The notes under the pieces: model-generated
What the model saw: only the letters and a program-made list of their open reading frames with translations
Database searches by the model: none
Told to the model about the DNA's origin: nothing
Translations under genes and position numbers: made by a program
In this document: in pieces, positions 26,592 through 35,073 of the stretch
Layout of the letters: every line of letters begins with the position of its first letter
Numbering within the stretch: the first letter of the stretch is position 1
NCBI RefSeq assembly: GCF_024519315.1
Contig: NZ_JANIIC010000006.1
Span: forward strand, 1 to 64,000
Source of the DNA: Streptomyces malaysiensis subsp. samsunensis
Lineage (GTDB): Bacteria; Actinomycetota; Actinomycetes; Streptomycetales; Streptomycetaceae
DNA length: 64,000 nucleotides
Reading direction: 5' to 3'

Positions 26592-29348
26592 ATGCAGCTC
26601 CACGGGCTCCCGTTCCCCGGCCGTGAACGAGAGCAGGCCATGCTCGCCCAGACCGTCGCCGATCTCGGCCGGGGCCGTTCCTCTGTGGTGACGCTGATCG
26701 GCAGGCCCGGTTACGGGCAGAGCCGTCTGCTGAACCGCGCCGCCCGGCTGGCCGAGGACCAGGGCTTCCGGGTGCTGCGCGCCAAGGCGACCCCGGGCGA
26801 GCGCGATGTGCGCTACGGCGTGGTGGGCCAGTTGCTGGCCCCGATGGAAGGACTCACCGAAGGCTCGCTGAAGGCCCTGACCGGACACGGGCCCGAGAGC
26901 CGCTTGCCGGGCCTGACCGAGTTGCTGCGGACCGGCCGTGACCGCCCCACCCTGCTGGTCGTCGACGATGTGGAATGGCTGGATCCGGCCTCGCACCGCT
27001 GGTTCGGGGCGCTGGTACGACGGCTGCCCGACGCTCGGATGGTCCTGCTGGCGAGCGGCACCGGTCGGCTCCGCCCCGGCGCGTGCCCCCTCTCCACCGC
27101 ACCGCAGCAGGTGATCACCCTCGAACTCGAACTGGCCCCGCTCGCCATACGCGATGTGGCCGCCACGGTGGCCCTGATCTGCGGCCGCCCCGCCGACAAC
27201 GCCTTCACCTCGGCCGCCCTGGAGGCGAGCGCGGGCAACCCGCAGGTGCTCTCCGAGGCCCTGCGCCGCTTCACCCAACGCGGATACGCACCGGTGGCCG
27301 GGCGGGTGCCGGAACTGTGCACGATCACCGATGCCGTGGGCGGTGAACACCTCCTCCGGGTGCTCGGAGGTCTGTCCGATACGGCCGTCGCCGTCGTCCG
27401 CGCCCTCGCCGTCTGCGGCGATCTGCTGGACCTTGCCCTGCTGTACGCGCTCGCCGGCCCCCGCGCCGCGAGCGAGTCCGGACTGCCCGAGACGCTCCAG
27501 GAAAGCGGACTCGCTACCGCCTCCGGAACCGGACTCCGGCTGAGCCGGCCCGAGGCGCGCAGCTGGATCCTCGCCGAGATGCCCGGCGAGGAGCGGGCCG
27601 AACTGCACGCCCGCGCGGCCGAGTTCGCCTACCGCGCGGCCGTACCCGATGAGGACATCGCCCGGCTGCTGCTCGCCGCCGGCCCGGTCGACGAGCCGTG
27701 GGTGATCCCCGTGCTGCGCCGCGCCTGCGCCGCCGCGCTGCGCGCGGGCCGGACGGCCCAGGCGATCGCCTGTCTGTCGCGGGCGTTGGAGGAGCCGCTG
27801 GACCCGGCGCCGCGCGCCCAGCTGGGCCTCGAACTCGCCGCCATCGAAGTGCTGGCCGCCCCCGAGGCCGCGGGCCGCCGGCTGGCGGAGATCATCCGTA
27901 CCGGCGACGGCGGCCCCGGCCGGATCCGGGCGCGCGCCGCCGACCTGGGGCTCTCCCGCGGCGACGACAAGGCCCTGCGCCGCGCGATCGCCGATGTGCT
28001 GCCCTCGACCGACGGGGAGGAACGGGTCGCCCTGGCCGGGCTGTTCTGGCTCACCGAGTCCGACGGGCAGGACGACACCGATCTGATCCCGGACGGGATC
28101 CCGCCGCTGCCCGACGATCCCATCTGCCCGGCGCAGGCCGCGGCGCGCGCCTGGCGGCTGGCCCTGCGCGGCGACGACCTGCCCACCGCCCGTGCGCTGG
28201 CCCAGCGCGTCTTCACGGTGGACGGCAGTGCGGGGGCCCTGATCCTGCCCCGGCTCACCGCCGCCCGGACCCTGCTGCTGACCGACGACCTGGACGAGGC
28301 CGAGGTCCGGCTTGACGTGCTCCACACCGATCTGCGCAGGCGGCACGCCCGTGCGGCCGCCGCCCAGGTCCTGGCCGTCCGCAGCGAGCTGAACCTGCGG
28401 CGCGGCCGGCTCGACATGGCCGAACGGGACGTGGCCGCCGCGGAGCGGTCGCTGCCCCGCTCCCTCTGGCACCGCTACACCGTCCCGTATCTGATGGCCG
28501 CCCGGATCCTCATCGCGCTGGAGAACGGTGATCTCGGCCAGGCCGGTGTGCTCGCGGCCGTGTCCGCCCCCGCCGAGTCGCGGGAGGGCGCCTCCTGGGG
28601 CTATCTGCTCTTCGCCAGGGCGCTGGTGGCCCTCAAACAGGACCGGATGCCCGAGGCGCTGGAGCTGTTCCGGGCCACCGGCAGATGGCAGTTGGGCCGT
28701 GGCCGGATCAACCCCGCCCTGATGCCATGGCGTTCGATGGCCGCCCGGGTCCACGACACCCTCGGCGACCACGGGGAGGCACGGCGGCTCACCGAGGAGG
28801 AACTCGCGCTGGCCCGTTCATGGGGCGCCCCCAACACGATCGGCTGGGCTCAGCTGGGGGTCGGACGGGTGGTTCGCGAGGGACGGGTCGACCGTCTCCG
28901 CGAGGCGGTGGCCACCCTGCGCGGCACCCCGGCCCGGCTCGCTTACGCGGGGGCGCTGATGGAGCTGGCCACGGCCGAGTTCGACGCGGGGAACCCGCGG
29001 TCCGCGGACCCCCTGGTGGCCGAGTTGTTCTCCTTCGTCATCGCCAACCGGTCCTCCAGCAAGCTGGTGGCACGGGTGCGCGAGCTGTCCGAGCGGACGG
29101 GGCCGTCCACCGCCGGCGGACGCGTCCCGCACCCGGAGTGGGAGACCCTGACCGAACCCGAGCAGCGCACCGCCGTCCTCGTCGGACTCGGCCATGGCAA
29201 CCGGGAGATAGCCGAGACCCTCTCTGTTACCAGACGGACCGTGGAGCTACGGCTCAGTGGCGCGTACCGGAAGCTGGGGATCAGCGGTCGCGCGGAGCTG
29301 ATCGGGTTGCTGCGGGCGACGAAGGGAGGCGGCACGGGTGCTGCTTGA
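26592..29348 (+). CDS. LAL-type LuxR regulator, NysRII-like, degenerate Walker A
   Basis: The protein is 918 aa from an ATG at 26592, 59 bp after the first LAL gene. It has the same build: ATPase domain, helical middle, and C-terminal GerE domain (about 850-912, LTEPEQRTAVLVGLGHGNREIA in pieces). The Walker A segment reads GRPGYGQS (37-44), where the catalytic Lys is replaced by Gln. The Walker B region TLLVVDDVEWLD is kept. Nucleotide hydrolysis is therefore doubtful, though binding or heteromer formation with the canonical neighbour remains possible. By order and size it corresponds to NysRII of polyene clusters. No TTA codon was seen in frame. Confidence -1.
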   Translation: MQLHGLPFPGREREQAMLAQTVADLGRGRSSVVTLIGRPGYGQSRLLNRAARLAEDQGFRVLRAKATPGERDVRYGVVGQLLAPMEGLTEGSLKALTGHGPESRLPGLTELLRTGRDRPTLLVVDDVEWLDPASHRWFGALVRRLPDARMVLLASGTGRLRPGACPLSTAPQQVITLELELAPLAIRDVAATVALICGRPADNAFTSAALEASAGNPQVLSEALRRFTQRGYAPVAGRVPELCTITDAVGGEHLLRVLGGLSDTAVAVVRALAVCGDLLDLALLYALAGPRAASESGLPETLQESGLATASGTGLRLSRPEARSWILAEMPGEERAELHARAAEFAYRAAVPDEDIARLLLAAGPVDEPWVIPVLRRACAAALRAGRTAQAIACLSRALEEPLDPAPRAQLGLELAAIEVLAAPEAAGRRLAEIIRTGDGGPGRIRARAADLGLSRGDDKALRRAIADVLPSTDGEERVALAGLFWLTESDGQDDTDLIPDGIPPLPDDPICPAQAAARAWRLALRGDDLPTARALAQRVFTVDGSAGALILPRLTAARTLLLTDDLDEAEVRLDVLHTDLRRRHARAAAAQVLAVRSELNLRRGRLDMAERDVAAAERSLPRSLWHRYTVPYLMAARILIALENGDLGQAGVLAAVSAPAESREGASWGYLLFARALVALKQDRMPEALELFRATGRWQLGRGRINPALMPWRSMAARVHDTLGDHGEARRLTEEELALARSWGAPNTIGWAQLGVGRVVREGRVDRLREAVATLRGTPARLAYAGALMELATAEFDAGNPRSADPLVAELFSFVIANRSSSKLVARVRELSERTGPSTAGGRVPHPEWETLTEPEQRTAVLVGLGHGNREIAETLSVTRRTVELRLSGAYRKLGISGRAELIGLLRATKGGGTGAA

Positions 29349-32145
29349 ACGGGAGACCGAGCTGGCGCAGGTCGCGGAGGCCCTGCGGGCCGCGGCGGAG
29401 GGCAGCTCATCAGTGCTGTTGCTCACCGGCCCCCTGGGCGTCGGCCGGACCGCGCTGCTGCACCAGCTGCCGACACTCGCCGAGAGCGAGAAGATCCGCG
29501 TCCTGCGCGCCAACGCCGCGCCGATGGAGCAGGACTTCGCCTTCGGCGTGGTCCGCCAGCTCTTCGACAGCCTGCTGACCGGTGCCCCCGAAGAGGCCCG
29601 CGGACGCCGGCTGGAGGCGGACGACGACGTCTGCCGGGCGGTCTTCTGCGACGACGCCCCGCTTCTGGACGAGAGCGGGACCCCCACGATCCCCGAGCAG
29701 GCGCTGTACGGCCTGCGCTCGATGCTGGCCCCCGTCAGCGCCGAGAGCCCGTTGCTCATCCTCGTGGACGATCTCCAGTGGGTCGACACCCCGTCGTTGC
29801 GCTGGCTCGCCTTCCTCGTCAAGCGGCTGCACGGGCTGCGCGCCGTGGTCGTCTGTACCCTGCGGGACGGCTACCGGCGCCCCGGGGACCCGCTGCTCCG
29901 CGAGATGGTCGACGCGGCACGGCGGGAGCTGCGCCCCGCGCCGCTGTCGCTGGGCGCCACCAAGGAAGTGATCCACGAGCAGTTCGGCGTGCCGGGGGAC
30001 GAGGAGTTCGCCCGCGCCTGCCACGAGACCTCGGTGGGCAATCCGCTGTTCCTGAAGTCGGTGCTGGCGGGCCTGGCCATGAGCGGCCACCGCCCCATCG
30101 CCGAACATGCCGAGGCGGCCCGCTCCCTGCGCCCCGCCCAGCTGCGCGAGCGGCTGGCCAGCTCCCTGCGCGCCCAGCCGCGGCCGGTGCGGGACCTGGC
30201 CGCGGCCATCGCGGTCCTCGGCGACCAGGCGGAACCGGACCTCCTGGGCCGGCTGGCCGGGCTGGACCCGATCGGTTTCCAGGCCGCGCTGCGCCACCTC
30301 CACCAGTTGGGACTGCTCGCCTCCGAGCAGGAGCTGCGTTTCCTCCACCGGGCGGTGCAGGACGCGATCGAGTCCTCGATGACCGTGGCCGAGCGGGAGC
30401 GGCTGCACGACGCCGCGGCGGGCCTGCTGTACCACATCGGACGCCCCGCCGAACTGGTCGCCGCCCAGCTCCTGGCCGTCACCGGCTCGGACCACCCCTG
30501 GGCGGTGGAGGTGCTGCGGGCCGCGGCGGACACCGCGCTGCGCCGCGGAGCGCCGCGTACCGCCGCCCGCTATCTGCGCCGCGCACTGCTGGACGGCTCG
30601 CTGAGCGGGGAGGGCCGGGCCCGGCTGCTGATCGATCTGGCCACCGCGGAGCGCGGCTTCGACCCGGCCGCCTGCGAACGCCATATCTCACAGGCGATAC
30701 CCCTGCTGACCACGGCCAGGCTCCGGGCCGCCGCGGCCCTGCGGATCTCACCGACCATCGTGGGCCTGGGGCCCCCGTCCGTCGGCGATCTGCTGCACCA
30801 GGTCGCCGAGGACCTGGGGCCCGCGGACTCGCTGGAGGGCGCGGCGCGCGATGTGGCGCTGCGGCTCGAGGCGCGGCTGCGGCACGCCGGACATGAGGAT
30901 CCGGCGGAGCTGGCCGCCGCGGTGGAGCGGCTGTCCGCGCTGGGGGAGGAGCCCGCGCTGATCACCTCCGCCGAGCGTGAGCTGACCTCGGTGCTGCTCA
31001 ACGCGGCGGTGCTGACCGCCCGTTGGCCCGCGGACGGCGTCTCCCGGCTGGCCAACCGCATCCTGGAGCGTGAACCGGCCACCTCCGGACAGGTCCACAC
31101 CCCGCTGCCGCTGGTGGTGATCGGGCTGGTCGCCGCCGATTCGGTACGGGGGATCAGCTCCTGGCTGGCGATGGAGCAGCAGACCCGGCGGCAGGGCGGT
31201 ACGGCCGTCGACGCGCTCGTCAACGTTCAGCAGGCGATGGTGCTCAGCGCCCGCGGACGCGTCGCCCAGGCACGTGAGTACGCCGAGCGCGCCGTGCGGC
31301 TGGCCGAGGTGCACTGGCAGGAGGCCGGGGTCGTCTCCACCGTCGCCCTCACCCGCGTCGCCCTCGACCTTCAGGACTCGGTGCTGATCGAGCGGATTCT
31401 GGACGGCCCCGGGCGACGCCGTAGCTCAAGCCTGGCCATGACCTCGGCGCTCCAGTTCGTCAAGGCGGCGCAGGACGCCGAGAACGGCCGCTGGACCAGC
31501 GCCCTGGAAACCCTTCTGGCCTGCGGCCGGCAGCTGGAGGCGACGGGTTGGCGCAACCCCGTGCTCTTCTCCTGGCGGCCCTGGGCGACCGACCTCCACC
31601 GGCGGGTCGGCGACCCCTGCGCGGCGGCGGCGCTGGCCGAGGAGGAGCTGCTGCGGGCGAAGGAGTGGGGCGCCCCCGTGGCGCTCGGCCGCGCGCTGCG
31701 GGTGAAGGCCCGGCTGATGGAGGGCGACCCGGCGGTACGGCTGCTGCGCGAATCGGTCGATGTGCTGCGGGCCTCGGCCAATGAACTGGAACTCGCCCGA
31801 GCCCTGGTGCAGCTGGGCCAGCGGCTGAGACCGGGCGGCGAGGCGGCGTCGGTCCTGCGGGAGGCCGCGGCCCTGGCCTCGGCGTGCGGAGCGCCACGGC
31901 TGGTCGAGCGGATTCGCGCCGCGGACGGCAGCGGTGCGTCCGCGGCCGCGCCCGAGGCGGCCCTCACCCGTACCGAACGCACCGTGGCCTCCCTCGTCGG
32001 ACGCGGCCTCACCAACCAGGAGGTCGCCGCTGAGCTGGGGGTGAGCTCCCGCGCCATCGAGAAGCACTTGACCAGTTCCTATCGCAAGCTGGGCGTCTCG
32101 GGCCGGCGCGAGCTCATCGAGCTGCTGCCCCGCATGGATTCGTGA
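29338..32145 (+). CDS. LAL-type LuxR regulator, NysRIII-like, degenerate Walker A
   Basis: The protein is 935 aa from a GTG at 29338, overlapping the end of the second LAL gene by 11 bases, so the two are coupled. The ATPase domain has Walker A GPLGVGRT (31-38), with the catalytic Lys replaced by Arg, and Walker B LLILVDDLQWVD. The C-terminal GerE domain spans about 872-935 (TRTERTVASLVGRGLTNQEVA). Order and size match NysRIII (about 930 aa from memory). With the second LAL protein it forms a pair lacking the normal P-loop lysine, in contrast to the first LAL protein. An inverted repeat lies behind the gene. Confidence -1.
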   Translation: MLLERETELAQVAEALRAAAEGSSSVLLLTGPLGVGRTALLHQLPTLAESEKIRVLRANAAPMEQDFAFGVVRQLFDSLLTGAPEEARGRRLEADDDVCRAVFCDDAPLLDESGTPTIPEQALYGLRSMLAPVSAESPLLILVDDLQWVDTPSLRWLAFLVKRLHGLRAVVVCTLRDGYRRPGDPLLREMVDAARRELRPAPLSLGATKEVIHEQFGVPGDEEFARACHETSVGNPLFLKSVLAGLAMSGHRPIAEHAEAARSLRPAQLRERLASSLRAQPRPVRDLAAAIAVLGDQAEPDLLGRLAGLDPIGFQAALRHLHQLGLLASEQELRFLHRAVQDAIESSMTVAERERLHDAAAGLLYHIGRPAELVAAQLLAVTGSDHPWAVEVLRAAADTALRRGAPRTAARYLRRALLDGSLSGEGRARLLIDLATAERGFDPAACERHISQAIPLLTTARLRAAAALRISPTIVGLGPPSVGDLLHQVAEDLGPADSLEGAARDVALRLEARLRHAGHEDPAELAAAVERLSALGEEPALITSAERELTSVLLNAAVLTARWPADGVSRLANRILEREPATSGQVHTPLPLVVIGLVAADSVRGISSWLAMEQQTRRQGGTAVDALVNVQQAMVLSARGRVAQAREYAERAVRLAEVHWQEAGVVSTVALTRVALDLQDSVLIERILDGPGRRRSSSLAMTSALQFVKAAQDAENGRWTSALETLLACGRQLEATGWRNPVLFSWRPWATDLHRRVGDPCAAAALAEEELLRAKEWGAPVALGRALRVKARLMEGDPAVRLLRESVDVLRASANELELARALVQLGQRLRPGGEAASVLREAAALASACGAPRLVERIRAADGSGASAAAPEAALTRTERTVASLVGRGLTNQEVAAELGVSSRAIEKHLTSSYRKLGVSGRRELIELLPRMDS

Positions 32146-32219
32146 ACGGAGAGTTAACGGCGATAATTGGTCGGTGTTTGACGAGGATTCGTGAACCCAC
32201 CGTACCGGCCCACCGAAGC

Positions 32220-32255
32220 GGTGGGGTTCGGACCGAACCTTCGGCGGACCCCACC
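32220..32255. promoter_or_regulatory. Nested inverted repeat between LAL block and PAS-LuxR gene
   Basis: GGTGGGG (32220-32226) pairs with CCCCACC (32249-32255), and inside it GGTTCGG (32225-32231) pairs with CCGAACC (32233-32239) around one A. It could terminate the LAL transcript or act as an operator for the PAS-LuxR gene. Confidence -1.
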
Positions 32256-32286
32256 ACGGGATTGGGTGGTGACACCCCTGTTGACG

Positions 32287-32316
32287 TTGACTTCCGTGCT
32301 CGTAGATCCCTAGTCT
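32287..32316 (+). promoter_or_regulatory. Candidate promoter of the PAS-LuxR gene, with a half PimM-type box
   Basis: TTGACT (32287-32292) and TAGTCT (32311-32316) are separated by 18 bp, a good housekeeping-type promoter. The spacer carries ATCCCTAG at 32306-32313, which fits the right half of the PAS-LuxR operator consensus CTVGGGAWWTCCCBAG; the left half is poorly conserved. The A/T-rich pocket that follows (about 32320-32370) is unusual for this genome. Confidence -1.
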
Positions 32317-32395
32317 CAATTCTGAAATGAACATTTGGAATTGAATATAGATATTCGATTCCGAATACTGAGGATTAGGAAGGGATGGCAGTCCC

Positions 32396-33082
32396 TTGGC
32401 ATTGCCTTTGCTAGCGGATTCGGCTCGGCCAACCCCCCACGAGCTTGGACACGAGCAGACCGAGTACACGGATCTATTGCGCCAGTTCGACCAGCCAGGG
32501 GCATGTGTCGTCTGTCTCGACCCGTCGCTCACCGTCCAGCAGGCGAACCGGGAGTTCTTCCGGCAGTTCGACGACGCCTCCGCGGACGTGTGCGGCCGCG
32601 ATTTCTGTGAGCTTGTCCACCCCAGCGTCCGGCAGGCGCTGAAACGGCAGTTCACCCGGCTCCTCGACGGCTCCCGCCACCGGTTCACCACCCATGTGGT
32701 GGCCGTCGGGGCCGAGGGGACCGCCTTCACCAGCGCGCTCACGGCCGTCGCAGTGCGCGAGGGCACCGCCCGTGTCGCCTCGATCCTGGTGGTGCTGCGT
32801 CCCACGGCGGGTGGCGAGGAGGTGGAGATGGTCACCAACCGCAAGAAGCTCCTCACCGAGACCGAGGCGCGCATCCTGGAGGGGATCGCCGCCGGGCTCT
32901 CCACCATCCCCCTGGCCTCCCGGCTGTACCTGAGCCGGCAGGGTGTCGAGTACCACGTGACACGACTGCTGCGGAAGCTGAGGGTCCCCAACCGCGCGGC
33001 CCTCGTCTCCCGCGCCTACTCCATCGGCGTGCTCAACGTCGGCTGCTGGCCGCCGAAAGTCGTCGACGACTTCATCAAATGA
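32396..33082 (+). CDS. PAS-LuxR regulator, PimM/NysRIV/AmphRIV-like
   Basis: The protein is 228 aa. No in-frame ATG fits; TTG at 32396 (or 32402, 32408) follows AGGAAGGG. Residues about 20-125 form a PAS domain whose start, LLRQFDQPGACVVCLDPSLTV, is typical of the PimM group. Residues about 155-215 form the GerE helix-turn-helix (LTETEARILEGIAAGLSTIPLA in pieces). PAS-LuxR proteins of this group (PimM, NysRIV, AmphRIV, PteF, FscRI) are final-stage activators of polyene macrolide synthesis. It is the fourth consecutive co-directional regulator here, as in the nystatin and amphotericin clusters. No polyketide genes lie in the window, so its target is elsewhere or lost. Assignment to the group is confident; the target is not known. 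Confidence -1.
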   Translation: MALPLLADSARPTPHELGHEQTEYTDLLRQFDQPGACVVCLDPSLTVQQANREFFRQFDDASADVCGRDFCELVHPSVRQALKRQFTRLLDGSRHRFTTHVVAVGAEGTAFTSALTAVAVREGTARVASILVVLRPTAGGEEVEMVTNRKKLLTETEARILEGIAAGLSTIPLASRLYLSRQGVEYHVTRLLRKLRVPNRAALVSRAYSIGVLNVGCWPPKVVDDFIK

Positions 33083-33105
33083 CGCCCGCGCCGCGGATGT
33101 CGACA

Positions 33106-33149
33106 GACGCGCCACGGCCGGCCCGGACCGGGGCCGACCGTGGCGCGTC
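33106..33149. terminator. Strong bidirectional terminator hairpin
   Basis: An inverted repeat with a 12-bp perfect outer arm (33106-33117 and 33138-33149), continuing inward after one mismatch, lies between the convergent PAS-LuxR and PucR genes. It marks the end of the regulatory cassette. Confidence -1.
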
Positions 33150-33155
33150 GCCGTG

Positions 33156-34871
33156 TCAGGAGGGGGCCGGGCCCCGGGACAGCCGCAGCAGATGGAAGGC
33201 GGTGAGCGCCACATGGAGCTGGGTGCGCTGCTCACCGGACTCCAGATCGCAGCCGAGCACCCGCTCTATCGAGTGCAGCCGCTGGTAGAACGCCTGCCGG
33301 GACAGATTCGCGCGCTTGGCGGCGACCGTCTTGTTGCCCGCCGCGTCCAGGAAGGTGCGCAGCACCGGCAGCAGATCGGTGCCATGCCGCTCGTCGTAGT
33401 CCACCAGCCGCCCCAACTGCCGCTCCACGAACTCCTGAAGCCGCACATCGCCGCGCAGCGCGTACAGCAGCTGCCGCAGCCCGATATCGGACAGCTCATG
33501 GAACGCCTTGTCCGGCGTCCCCGGAACGGCGGCGTCCGCGACCCGCGCGGCCTGCTGGAACGACCGGGCGGTCTGGGAGAGATCCGACACCTCGGAGCCG
33601 ACGCTGATCACGGCGTCCGGCCGGGACTCCCGCACCGACCGGCTCAGCCGCTCCACCAGCGGCCGCCAGGCCGTGGCGGCGGGCAGGGCCAGCAGCACCC
33701 CTATGTGGTCACCGGGCAACGCGCCGACCAGTACGGCGGCCCCGGCCGCCCCCAGCTCGTCCGTCAGCCGGTCCTCGAGCTCGGTCGTCTCCCCGGCGCC
33801 GGGTCCCGGGCTGACCAGCACCACCATCAGCCGGCGGCCCGCCACCGGCACGCCCAGCGCCTCGGCCCTGGCCCGGGCCTCGCCCCTGGAGCGGCAGCGC
33901 TGCTCCACCAGGTCCAGCAGCAGGGTGCGCTGGGCCCGCCGCTCCCAGCGGGTGTGATGGGTGAGCCGGGCGATGGTCAGGGCCGTGGCGGTGCGCTCCA
34001 GGACCATCGCGTCCTCCGGGCCGACCGCCGGGTCCCCGGCCCCGTCCGGGAGCATCAACAGCCGCCCCCACCGCTCGCCCCGGTACTCCACCGCGGCCAC
34101 CAGCCAGTCCTCCGGACCGCTCAGCCCGGTCCGGTCGGGGGAGGGCGTGGCACGCGACCGCCGCTCCCAGCCGGTCAGCGCCCCCTCCACGCCGCCTCCC
34201 GGCGAACCGCAGATCACGGCCTGGTGCACCAGGTTCTCCAGCACCACGGGGTGCCCGCTCAGCTCGGCCGCCATGCCCACCACCTCGTCGGGCCCGGCGC
34301 CGCGCAGGGTCAGCGCGGTGAAGGTGTCATGGACGTCCTGGGCCCGGCGCAGGCTCTCCACCTGACTGCCGACGATCAGGGAGTGGAGCACCTGGGTGAC
34401 CTCCACGAAGTTCACGGTCCGGGAGAGCAGGACGAGCGGGAAGTCCCGTGCCAGACACGCCCGTACCAGCTCGGACGGCGGCCGGTGGTAGCGCCGCACC
34501 AGCTCGATGACCAGCCCGGCGGCGCCGATGTCCGCGAGCTCGTCCACATACCGGCGGACCAGCGACGGGTCCTCGGGCAGCGGCATCCCGGTGGTCAGCA
34601 CCAGCTCCCCGCCCTTGAGGAAGGACGCCGGGTCGAGCAGTTCGGTGATGTGGACCCAGCGGACCGGCCGGGACAGCTGCCCATGGCCGGACACCACCTC
34701 CGGCGCTCCTGCGGCCAGCACCGGAAGCCGCAGCACCTCGGCCAGGCTGAGCGGTGGCCGCCCCGGGACCCGCGGGAGGCCGGCGGGCCGGGAAGGGGCC
34801 GTCGGGGGCCCGGCGGGCCGGGCCGGCGGCCGCCCGGCAGCGTCGTACGCATTGCCGCCGGAGCCGTTCAT
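33156..34871 (-). CDS. PucR-family transcriptional regulator
   Basis: The protein is 571 aa from an ATG at 34871. Residues about 40-165 form the PucR N-terminal domain, starting with LSLAEVLRLPVLAAGAPEVV and including VRWVHITELLDPASFLKGGELVL. A central GGDEF-related CdaR region follows (about 330-430). A C-terminal HTH_30 domain sits at about 505-560 (LLPVLRTFLDAAGNKTVAAK, then LSRQAFYQRLHSIERVLG). PucR proteins usually activate purine or amine catabolism genes. This one diverges from the transaminase and aldehyde dehydrogenase genes and is inferred to control them in response to GABA or a related amine. Confidence -1.
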   Translation of the reverse strand: MNGSGGNAYDAAGRPPARPAGPPTAPSRPAGLPRVPGRPPLSLAEVLRLPVLAAGAPEVVSGHGQLSRPVRWVHITELLDPASFLKGGELVLTTGMPLPEDPSLVRRYVDELADIGAAGLVIELVRRYHRPPSELVRACLARDFPLVLLSRTVNFVEVTQVLHSLIVGSQVESLRRAQDVHDTFTALTLRGAGPDEVVGMAAELSGHPVVLENLVHQAVICGSPGGGVEGALTGWERRSRATPSPDRTGLSGPEDWLVAAVEYRGERWGRLLMLPDGAGDPAVGPEDAMVLERTATALTIARLTHHTRWERRAQRTLLLDLVEQRCRSRGEARARAEALGVPVAGRRLMVVLVSPGPGAGETTELEDRLTDELGAAGAAVLVGALPGDHIGVLLALPAATAWRPLVERLSRSVRESRPDAVISVGSEVSDLSQTARSFQQAARVADAAVPGTPDKAFHELSDIGLRQLLYALRGDVRLQEFVERQLGRLVDYDERHGTDLLPVLRTFLDAAGNKTVAAKRANLSRQAFYQRLHSIERVLGCDLESGEQRTQLHVALTAFHLLRLSRGPAPS

Positions 34872-34971
34872 ACGCCTCACTCTGGCAAGCCGACGCCCGG
34901 TGCGCAACCACGATCCCGGCCGCCCTCTTGACACGGTCCGCGCCCGGGGTCGTTGACAGATCGTCCATAGC

Positions 34972-34997
34972 GATCACCACCCCGCGACACAGTGATC
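34972..34997. promoter_or_regulatory. Inverted repeat in the pucR-gabT divergent promoter
   Basis: GATCAC and GTGATC are separated by 14 bp, so the arms lie about two helical turns apart, near the middle of the 200-bp divergent promoter. It is a candidate operator for the PucR regulator; no confirmed consensus supports it. Confidence -1.
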
Positions 34998-35073
34998 ATT
35001 GTCCTGACCGGGTTCGCCCCATCACCCTCGAAGTGTCCGAGCGCATCGCCGATCCGTGGGTGTGGGAGAGAAC

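Noticed and set aside
26592-29348. In-frame TTA codon in the second LAL gene
   Set aside because: TTA triplets found near 26710, 28944 and 29226 are all out of frame.
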